Source: JAEXNA01 sp050486105
GTDB lineage: Bacteria > Vulcanimicrobiota > Xenobia > Xenobiales > JADMJV01
DNA: 11,167 nt
Direction: 5' to 3'
NCBI GenBank assembly: GCA_050486105.1
Contig: JBJHCR010000222.1
Location: 1 to 11,167 of the forward strand
In this document: in pieces, positions 6,182-11,167 of the stretch
Layout of the letters: every line of letters starts with the position of its first letter
Numbering within the stretch: position 1 is the stretch's first letter
The notes under the pieces: model-generated
Told to the model about the DNA's origin: nothing
The model's input: the letters and a program-made list of their open reading frames with translations, nothing else
Database searches by the model: none
Made by a program: the position numbers and the translations under genes

Positions 6182-7276
6182 TTAAAGTAGGGTCTGGAGG
6201 AATTTGACGAGGGGGAGATACAGAGCCAAGAGGATAGAGGCCGTGGTGAAGGAGACCAGCACGATCAACATCGGCTCCATCAATCCTTTGAACTGTTCGA
6301 GTCGGTACTCCGCCTCAAATCGAAAGAATTCTGACATTCGAGCGCTGATGCCATCGATATTGCCCGTTTCGTCGCCCACTGCGATCGCTTGGACCAAGAG
6401 AGCACCATAGATCTCCCGGTGACAATGGAAATGAGCATCCAAAGGCTCCCCAGCGATGATCCCATCATGGAGATCGGGATAGAGGTCCTTAAAATGTGGG
6501 TCTCCGCTCGCCTCGGAAGCGAATCTGAGGCATTCCAAGGTGCTCGTTCCGGCCTTTGACGTTATTGAAAGGATGGAAAAGTACTTGGCTCGCGCTGCGT
6601 CTCTCAACAACGGAGAGAGCACAGGAAGAGTGAGTGAGAACCTCAGAAGCTTTTCCCGGCTATGCTCTTGCAAGAAAAAAAAGACCGCCTCAAGGGTCAA
6701 CAAAAACGCGATCAACCAGAAAAGCTTGGAGCTAAGCAAAGAAGTGGCCGAGAGAAGGAACCTGGTTAGGGCCGGCAATTGGTCGTCCTGATAGAGCGCT
6801 TCGAAAGCTGGAACGATGGTCAGCAACATTCCAATCGTGAGCACCACATTGACGCCCAGCACAAAGGCGGGATATGTCAATGCGGCCTTCACTTTGGATT
6901 GAAGGTTCGCGGACACTTCCACCCAATCGGCAGCGAGCCTGAGGACTTGAGCGAGAGAGCCGCTCTTTTCACCAGCGTGGATTAAAGAAGGGATCACCGC
7001 GCTGATCTGGTGGCCGGAACTCTGCAGGGCAGCGCTCAGTGAATGACCCCTAGAGATCTTGGTCTGGAGGTCCTCTGCCAGCACTCGGCCTGCTCCGTCC
7101 AAGGTTCTCCCGAGGACCGCTAAGGCCTCGACAATGTGGATACCCGAGTTGACCATCAACGACAGTTGTCGCAGAAAGTTTTCCTCGTCCTTCAGAGTAA
7201 GCCGCGTCCGTCGATGTTTGACAAACTGAACGAGCCCCAGAAGCCTGCGTTCGAATTTCTCCCTTAGCTCGAGCAA
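6182..7276 (-). CDS. GspF/PilC family inner-membrane platform protein of a type II secretion or type IV pilus system
   Basis: Proteins of this family sit in the inner membrane and couple the assembly ATPase to the growing pseudopilus. The 364 residues show the family's duplicated T2SSF domain. The first copy (about 28-155) has LMVNSGIHIVEAL and the signature IHAGEKSGSLAQVL, followed by ALTYPAFVLG leading into a membrane helix. The second copy (about 228-355) has the matching GDETGNID and GLMEPMLIVLV. Three membrane segments lie near 133-158, 185-203 and 335-360. It is slightly short against the usual 400 residues because the cytoplasmic N-terminal part is small. The start is TTG at 7276, 24 nt after the preceding stop, with only a weak GGGA upstream. 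It is the last gene of the pilin operon. The partner ATPase (GspE/PilB) is not in the window, so type II secretion and type IV pilus cannot be told apart. Confidence 0.92.
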   Translation of the reverse strand: MLELREKFERRLLGLVQFVKHRRTRLTLKDEENFLRQLSLMVNSGIHIVEALAVLGRTLDGAGRVLAEDLQTKISRGHSLSAALQSSGHQISAVIPSLIHAGEKSGSLAQVLRLAADWVEVSANLQSKVKAALTYPAFVLGVNVVLTIGMLLTIVPAFEALYQDDQLPALTRFLLSATSLLSSKLFWLIAFLLTLEAVFFFLQEHSREKLLRFSLTLPVLSPLLRDAARAKYFSILSITSKAGTSTLECLRFASEASGDPHFKDLYPDLHDGIIAGEPLDAHFHCHREIYGALLVQAIAVGDETGNIDGISARMSEFFRFEAEYRLEQFKGLMEPMLIVLVSFTTASILLALYLPLVKFLQTLL

Positions 7277-7300
7277 CTTTGAGAATTCCCGGTCGGCCCT

Positions 7301-9094
7301 CTAGAGCGGACGCCAAGCGGTCTCTTCGAGTTGAATTTTCGTATCTTCGAAGTTCTTCTCCAGAAGGTCATCCAGAAAGTCGGGATTGTATCGAAGCACG
7401 ATGTCCTCTTCTCCTTGAATCTGCACTTTTCCATTGCGAGCCACCAGCGCCCCCTCGATTTCCAGGAGCCTCTGGTAGGCCACAACTTGATCTCCTTGGC
7501 GAAGACTTGAGTAGAAGTGAAAATCGTTCTGAGCGTAGACCAATCCTCGGAAGAGGAACTTGCGGTTCGTGTCCAAGAGGTAGCCTTCCTGGGTCCGCGG
7601 AAAGAGCGGTGCGATGGTGATGTCGTTGCCGGCGTAGACAGCGAGATCTTCCTCTTCGCTGGAATTGACCTCCACATCCTTTGGAGTGAGCACGATGTCG
7701 TTGCCGGCGATCAACTTACCTCCATTGACAATGTAACTGGCCAACTCGAGATTTCGTTGGACTTCCAAATGCCCCCGTTTCGGGTTCTCGGGGTCCGGGA
7801 AGGGGTCGACGAATTCAAGAATCGGGAGATTGAGTGGGTCGGTCGTGGATATGCCGAAGTCCCCCCGCACTACGATCTCGGTGTTGGCCGGGAGCCGAAC
7901 CTGGGGCACCTGACCTCCGTCCTCACTGGGAAGCACGAACTCCGGCCCGTCTGCCAATTGGAACTCCGGCTCGCTATGCCCCAAAAGTGCTACTGGGTCC
8001 TCGGGTTCGCCGGGGATGGTGACGGTGTCCAAGTCGGCGATATAGTCGGGGTCGTCGAGGGCACTTTCGAGAAAGTGGATCTCTTGGAGCAGATCGTCTT
8101 GAGGTCCTTGCCAGCCCGGTTGGAACTTCTGCAAGGCGTGTATGGTCTTGGATTGAAGATTGCCGGAGGTGTCGAGAAATTCGACTTCGAGTTCGGTGAA
8201 GAGGTACTTAGCCGGTTCGAGCTCCATCGGGGTGGGATTTGCAGTGACGACGTCTTGTTCGGCGAGTTCAGGAACGAAGTAGGCCGTCCGCCCTTGAGGA
8301 ATAAAGTCTCCACCGGTCTCTAGGTGAGCTTGGTCGAGCTTCGGCTGCGAGCTGTCCTCGCCGATAGAGATGTCTCCGTAGGCCCAAACGGTCCCTTTTT
8401 CGGCCCTTTGGTTGCCCGGATCCGGACGAAACTCGAGGTCGGGAATGTCGGGAAGATAGATGTCGGCAAGCGACCTGATCTGATTGTTGAGCGGGTCAGT
8501 GCTTTCGAATCTTACGGAATCCCCGCTCAGCTCGATATCGCCGCTTGCGGCGACGGTGGAGTTGAAATAAGCCGCTTTGCGAAGGGTGATCTCCACAGTT
8601 TCGGCGGCCCGACCGGAACGGGTCTGTATTCTGAGACGGCAAAGTTTCGGGGCGACCGAGTGTACTGGGTCTTCGAGTTGCGAATCGAGGTTGTTGACCA
8701 CGGTGATCCAGAACTTGATGTCCGAGTCGAGAAATTCTCCTTCGATTGCCGTTCGACCGGTCAGAGCAGGCTGCTGCGTTATCTCCCCGGGCGCAATCTC
8801 CCGGAGTTGCATAATGGCATTGCCGAGAGCGTCGTGGACGACCTCGGTGGACGGTTCCCCGGGGGTTCTTAGCCAGTGCCGGTCAGCCTCCAGTCGAAAT
8901 CGGCAATACTCAGCAAGCGAAATAAGCGCGTTCCGACAGAGGGCCCTATCTTTGCCGGACGAGAGCATCGCCAGGTGACCGCTGTAGTTCTGGAGGAACG
9001 CGCCCAAGAGCATTATGACCACCAGTACAGCCCCAATGACTGTGACGAGGGCGATTCCACTTCGTTTTCTTGATGTCGTTCTCATCGCTGTCAT
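7301..9094 (-). CDS. PilX/GspK-like pseudopilin with a large beta-rich passenger
   Basis: 597 residues. The ATG at 9094 overlaps the preceding stop (ATGA), the usual coupling in pilin operons; a second Met lies three codons on. Residues 10-36 (RKRSGIALVTVIGAVLVVIMLLGAF) are a class III-like prepilin N-terminus: a basic leader, likely cleavage after Gly13, and a hydrophobic helix. Position +5 is Thr instead of Glu, as in GspK-type tip pseudopilins. The long remainder is predicted beta-rich, with repeated short strands such as TVWAYGDISI, TEIVVRGDFGI, LAVYAGNDITIAP and FRGLVYAQNDFHFYS, and the ending IEGALVARNGKVQI...VLRYNPDFLDDL. That is the typical C-terminal pattern of PilX-like proteins in many environmental bacteria. 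Length is well above GspK (about 320) and PilX (about 200). It likely caps the pseudopilus or carries a binding surface outside the cell; which of these is inference. Confidence 0.8.
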   Translation of the reverse strand: MTAMRTTSRKRSGIALVTVIGAVLVVIMLLGAFLQNYSGHLAMLSSGKDRALCRNALISLAEYCRFRLEADRHWLRTPGEPSTEVVHDALGNAIMQLREIAPGEITQQPALTGRTAIEGEFLDSDIKFWITVVNNLDSQLEDPVHSVAPKLCRLRIQTRSGRAAETVEITLRKAAYFNSTVAASGDIELSGDSVRFESTDPLNNQIRSLADIYLPDIPDLEFRPDPGNQRAEKGTVWAYGDISIGEDSSQPKLDQAHLETGGDFIPQGRTAYFVPELAEQDVVTANPTPMELEPAKYLFTELEVEFLDTSGNLQSKTIHALQKFQPGWQGPQDDLLQEIHFLESALDDPDYIADLDTVTIPGEPEDPVALLGHSEPEFQLADGPEFVLPSEDGGQVPQVRLPANTEIVVRGDFGISTTDPLNLPILEFVDPFPDPENPKRGHLEVQRNLELASYIVNGGKLIAGNDIVLTPKDVEVNSSEEEDLAVYAGNDITIAPLFPRTQEGYLLDTNRKFLFRGLVYAQNDFHFYSSLRQGDQVVAYQRLLEIEGALVARNGKVQIQGEEDIVLRYNPDFLDDLLEKNFEDTKIQLEETAWRPL

Positions 9095-9768
9095 AACTTC
9101 GGAACCGTGTTTATCGGTCTCCAATGGAAGCTTGCTTCAACCACTTCATCGGTCCTCTTTGCGTCGAGGCCACGACTTCCACCCCTTTTTCTCAGAACCA
9201 CTTTCAAGGCCACTTCTTGCCTTGCCAAGGAGAGGTCACACTCGAAAGATTCGAGGTTCTCGGTGACCAGCGTTCGACCTAAGACACGATCACTTTCGAT
9301 GGAATCCAATCCGGTCAGAGGTCTCACTCGAAGTGGGGTCGGTAGCTCCGGATCGACGAGCAGCCTTCGCAAAGTGCCACTTTCGTCCAGAGAACTCTGA
9401 TAGACGATATAGCGGTTCCAGAGGGGGAGTCCGGTGTCAGGTTCGATATTCAAATTCTCGCGCCAATCATCGACAGTCAGACAACAGATGTCATCTCTAC
9501 GGAAGGTCTCTTCGGCGATATTGACGGTGCTGCTCTCCACCCCGATGGAGCGCAGATGGGTGAGCCGGAAGTCGCTCTCGAAAAGACTCTTCACGCGCTG
9601 CATTTCCCCTTGTATGGACTGGCGTGCTTGGAGAAACCCGAAGGCACCGATTCCCTTGTTGAAGAGTACAAAAACTGTGAGCAAGAAGAACGAGAATAGA
9701 GACAGTGCAAGGATGGTCTCCAGCAAAGACATACCATACCGTCCTCTAGATATCCTCGATGTAAACAA
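9091..9768 (-). CDS. PilW/GspJ-like pseudopilin
   Basis: About 225 residues from TTG at 9768, which gives a 12-residue basic leader MFTSRISRGRYG, cleavage after Gly12, and the mature N-terminus MSLLETILALSLFSFFLLTVF with the essential Glu at +5. The TTG is preceded by GAGGG at about 5 nt and lies inside the end of the upstream pseudopilin gene (23-nt overlap). An ATG at 9732 would start exactly at the mature residue and leave no leader, so it is unlikely. The rest is a globular domain with a Cys-Cys pair (DDICCLTVDDW) and a C-terminal beta pattern (ESFECDLSLARQEVALKVVLRKR) seen in PilW/GspJ minor pseudopilins. The stop overlaps the start of the PilX-like gene by 4 nt. It is presumed to be part of the tip complex that starts pseudopilus assembly. 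Confidence 0.82.
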   Translation of the reverse strand: MFTSRISRGRYGMSLLETILALSLFSFFLLTVFVLFNKGIGAFGFLQARQSIQGEMQRVKSLFESDFRLTHLRSIGVESSTVNIAEETFRRDDICCLTVDDWRENLNIEPDTGLPLWNRYIVYQSSLDESGTLRRLLVDPELPTPLRVRPLTGLDSIESDRVLGRTLVTENLESFECDLSLARQEVALKVVLRKRGGSRGLDAKRTDEVVEASFHWRPINTVPKL

Positions 9769-10219
9769 GTCTAGCCCTCGAAAGTCGACCCTGGCCCTGC
9801 TGGTCAAGTGCCTGCTCAGCCTCTTGAGCCATCCAGGTGACGGCCACCCGTATCTGAAAAAGTTTGCCGAATTCCGCCTCTTGCACTTCAACCGGGGACA
9901 GGCTCCAATCGAAATGAGTGGACGACTCAGCGTCACCGAGCTTCACGCTGACCTGCCCCGACAGCTCGCTTTGTCCCCAACCCGGGGGGCCCGAACGGAA
10001 CGCTTCGTCAAGCAATTTCTCGACCAACAGCTCGGCGGCAGCCCTATCAGCGCTGGTTTGAGACCCTTTGGCGATAAAGCTAAAGGTGGCGATCAGCGCA
10101 GCGCCGACGAAGGTCAAAAGCCAGATTGATATCAACACTTCGCTTAGCCAGAAGCCTTGCCCGTCGGTGGCTTGACGGCGGCACTTTGCGGCCTTATGTC
10201 GAAACTTCTGTAGGATCAT
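9746..10219 (-). CDS. PilV/GspI-like pseudopilin, first gene of the operon
   Basis: 157 residues from ATG 10219. A 22-residue leader rich in Lys/Arg ends in Gly22; the mature protein begins FWLSEVLISIWLLTFVGAALI with Glu at +5, the type IV prepilin signature cleaved and methylated by PilD-type peptidase. The remaining globular part is small (SADRAAAELLVEKLLDEAF, then short beta strands), matching PilV or GspI minor pseudopilins, in which this AA.LVEK.L block is common. The frame is open further upstream (to 10426) but that part crosses the promoter and terminator region and has no pilin-like content. AGGG lies 11 nt before the ATG, so the ribosome site is weak. It overlaps the next gene by 23 nt. 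Confidence 0.82.
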   Translation of the reverse strand: MILQKFRHKAAKCRRQATDGQGFWLSEVLISIWLLTFVGAALIATFSFIAKGSQTSADRAAAELLVEKLLDEAFRSGPPGWGQSELSGQVSVKLGDAESSTHFDWSLSPVEVQEAEFGKLFQIRVAVTWMAQEAEQALDQQGQGRLSRARLVYIEDI

Positions 10220-10240
10220 GGATGCCGCTACCCTATACTG

Positions 10241-10257
10241 GACTGCCCTTGACTGCC
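10241..10257. promoter_or_regulatory. 10-bp spaced direct repeat in the pilin operon leader
   Basis: GACTGCC occurs at 10241-10247 and again at 10251-10257, giving two identical 7-bp sites one helical turn apart, 22-38 nt upstream of the ATG at 10219. Sites at this spacing on the same DNA face are typical of cooperative regulator binding. The repeat lies downstream of the candidate -10 element. The call rests on pattern alone. Confidence 0.3.
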
Positions 10258-10282
10258 TTCTAGAGGCTTTGGCAGCACCATT

Positions 10283-10291
10283 AATATACCA
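10283..10291 (-). promoter_or_regulatory. Candidate extended -10 promoter of the pilin operon
   Basis: On the minus strand TGGTATATT fits an extended -10 (TGn + TATATT) about 65 nt upstream of the first pseudopilin start, in the most AT-rich part of the interval and beyond the terminator of the preceding gene. No good -35 is present at 16-18 nt. Transcription would begin near 10276. Confidence 0.4.
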
Positions 10292-10351
10292 TTCTTTTAG
10301 ATGTCGGACACTGGAGGCTTCGCTGGCCCGAGCAAACAAAAAGAGGGGGCC

Positions 10352-10387
10352 TGCAATTCTCGGATGCCGAGGCAACCGAGAATTGCA
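10352..10387 (-). terminator. 36-nt palindrome, probable terminator of the gene ending at 10446
   Basis: TGCAATTCTCGG (10352-10363) pairs perfectly with CCGAGAATTGCA (10376-10387). Inside, after one A-A mismatch, TGCC pairs with GGCA, so the whole stretch is symmetric. On the minus strand the stem is followed by GGCCCCCTCTTTTTGTTT; the T-rich run begins about 8 nt after the stem, later than in a textbook Rho-independent terminator. It sits 59 nt after the stop of the Gly/Met-rich gene and before the pilin promoter, the right place to separate the two units. Confidence 0.6.
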
Positions 10388-10445
10388 AACCACCTGACTG
10401 ATTCGAGGGAGAAGACAGGAGTGCACTTGAGAGAGAGAACAGTCC

Positions 10446-11167
10446 CTAGAAACCCGAGGCCATTCCGAAGACCGGCGCCGGAGAAACGCTTCCGAACTGA
10501 GGGTTCATACCCATTTGAGCATTCACCCCCGGACCCATCCCGTTCATACCGGGAAAGACTCCAAGATTTAACCCAGTTGCTCCTCCGCCACCCAGGGCGA
10601 GTTGCACGAGCTGGTGAGTTTCGGGGCGGACAGATGGGTTGTTCATTCCGCCGCTCTGCTGATAGACCGCTCCGAGTTTGTTTTTCAGGGCATCGACCGG
10701 AGTCATCGGGCCGCCACCCATAAGGCCGTTGGCCATCGGATTGCCGAAGCCTTGAGCGCCAGGGTTGCCCATTCCGAAGTTGTTCATTCCAGGCATGCCC
10801 ATTCCGGGCCCGCCAAAGCCGTTGCCTCCCGGCATTCCCATTCCGGGCCCGCCGAAACCATTGGCCCCGGGCATCCCCATCCCAGGGGCTCCCATTCCGC
10901 CGCCTTGGCCGGTCGCGGTGAGCATGATGATTTGAGTGGCCAGTTGGGTGAGCTGAGCGTCAATGCCGCCGTTCATCTGAGCTTGATTCATGTTTTGCAT
11001 CGGATTTACGGGTGCCGGGGCCTGGGCTTGTTGACTTTCCCCGCCTTCCTCGGAGGGGCTTCCTCCGCTGGGCGCACCGCCACTCGGGGCCGCAGCAGCT
11101 TCTTCGGCGGCTCCGTTTCGAAAGTTGTCGGTTAAGCCGGCCAATAGGTCCTTGATCTCCTCGAGGT
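10446..11167 (-). CDS. Gly/Met-rich low-complexity protein with C-terminal ASGF motif, cut off at the right window edge
   Basis: About 239 residues are visible; the frame stays open to the edge, so the N-terminus is missing. A TTG at 11144 could serve as a start, but the codons before it (LEEIKDL) continue the coiled-coil motif of the paralogue at 3391-4455, so the gene very likely extends further. Order of parts: LEEIKDLLAGLTDNFRNG, an Ala/Ser/Gly/Pro/Gln linker, an amphipathic helix (DAQLTQLATQIIMLTATG), Gly-Met-Pro-Asn repeats, then PVDALKNKLGAVYQQSGG, VRPETHQLVQLALGG, FPGMNGMGPG and the ending VFGMASGF. No cysteine and no membrane segment is seen. No named family is recognised. It could be a self-assembling structural protein, but this is only suggested by composition. 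Confidence 0.72.
   Translation of the reverse strand, partial: LEEIKDLLAGLTDNFRNGAAEEAAAAPSGGAPSGGSPSEEGGESQQAQAPAPVNPMQNMNQAQMNGGIDAQLTQLATQIIMLTATGQGGGMGAPGMGMPGANGFGGPGMGMPGGNGFGGPGMGMPGMNNFGMGNPGAQGFGNPMANGLMGGGPMTPVDALKNKLGAVYQQSGGMNNPSVRPETHQLVQLALGGGGATGLNLGVFPGMNGMGPGVNAQMGMNPQFGSVSPAPVFGMASGF
10770..10890 (-). repeat. In-frame 39-bp tandem repeats coding for GMGMPG-type units
   Basis: Two 39-bp copies (10800-10838 and 10839-10877) encode PGMGMPGxNGFGG-type units. A diverged copy follows from 10878, and a shortened 30-bp copy covers 10770-10799. All lengths are multiples of three, so the repeat varies the Gly/Met/Pro segment without breaking the frame. Units share CATTCCGGGCCCGCC and differ at scattered third positions, so the duplication is not brand new. 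Confidence 0.7.

Noticed and set aside
6173..6196. Hairpin CAGACC/GGTCTG between the convergent YcaO and GspF genes as a bidirectional terminator
   Set aside because: Only 6 bp of stem, a 12-nt loop and no T tract on either side. The stop codon of the platform gene lies in the loop. Too weak to call.
7517..8872. Two long plus-strand open frames (268 and 182 codons) opposite the PilX-like gene
   Set aside because: The minus frame has a prepilin N-terminus, 4-nt overlap with the upstream pilin gene and a PilX-like end; the opposite frames show no family features.
10220..10426. Longer N-terminus for the first pseudopilin (start at 10426)
   Set aside because: It would run through the palindromic terminator and the candidate promoter, and would place about 90 residues before the prepilin cleavage site.
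1..11167. CRISPR array, tRNA/rRNA, insertion sequence or phage genes
   Set aside because: No regularly spaced repeats, cloverleaf-like segments, transposase motifs or terminal inverted repeats with target duplications were seen on either strand.

Overview
The window is about 11 kb of ordinary bacterial chromosome, roughly 57% G+C by eye. It is densely packed with protein genes and shows no sign of an RNA gene, insertion sequence, phage or CRISPR array. Start codons include several TTGs, and the one clear ribosome binding site is AAGGAG. Type II secretion / type IV pilus type pseudopilins, a DUF5693 membrane protein and long low-complexity Gly/Ser/Pro proteins suggest an environmental, poorly characterised phylum in which DUF5693 occurs outside Firmicutes (Armatimonadota-like or Eremiobacterota/Vulcanimicrobiota-like are possibilities). 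This placement is an inference; nothing here fixes the taxon.

Layout from left to right. (1) Positions 1-3206, minus strand: a two-gene unit of a DUF697 protein with a degenerate GTPase-like N-terminus (1695-3206), overlapping by 4 nt (TTGA) a DUF5693 polytopic membrane protein that runs off the left edge. (2) 3207-3390: an intergenic region holding a 56-nt near-perfect palindrome that probably terminates the gene to its right, a smaller hairpin and a 12-bp palindrome. (3) 3391-4455, minus strand: a low-complexity Ser/Gly/Pro protein with one Gly-Gly-Cys-Cys-Gly motif. (4) 4563-6149, plus strand: a protein divergent from it, combining a YcaO (ATP-dependent cyclodehydratase) domain with a zinc-binding partner-like N-terminus, as in thiazole/oxazole-modified peptide pathways. 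(5) 6182-10219, minus strand: a tightly packed operon of three pseudopilins (PilV/GspI-like, PilW/GspJ-like, PilX/GspK-like) followed by a GspF/PilC platform protein. (6) 10220-10445: an intergenic region with a candidate promoter for the pilin operon and a 36-nt palindrome that probably terminates the next gene. (7) 10446 to the right edge, minus strand: a Gly/Met-rich protein that is a paralogue of the one in (3).

How it fits together. The pilin genes form a conventional minor-pseudopilin plus platform module; its ATPase, major pilin and peptidase must lie elsewhere. The less ordinary part is the rest: two paralogous proteins with a common coiled-coil / low-complexity / conserved C-terminal layout ending in Ala-Ser-Gly-Phe, each followed by a long palindrome; a YcaO enzyme with no small precursor peptide beside it, sharing a divergent intergenic region with one of them; and a pseudo-GTPase/DUF697 protein coupled to DUF5693. 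Whether these work together cannot be decided from the window, but YcaO next to a Ser/Thr/Gly-rich protein with a GGCCG motif is the best lead for an undescribed modification system.
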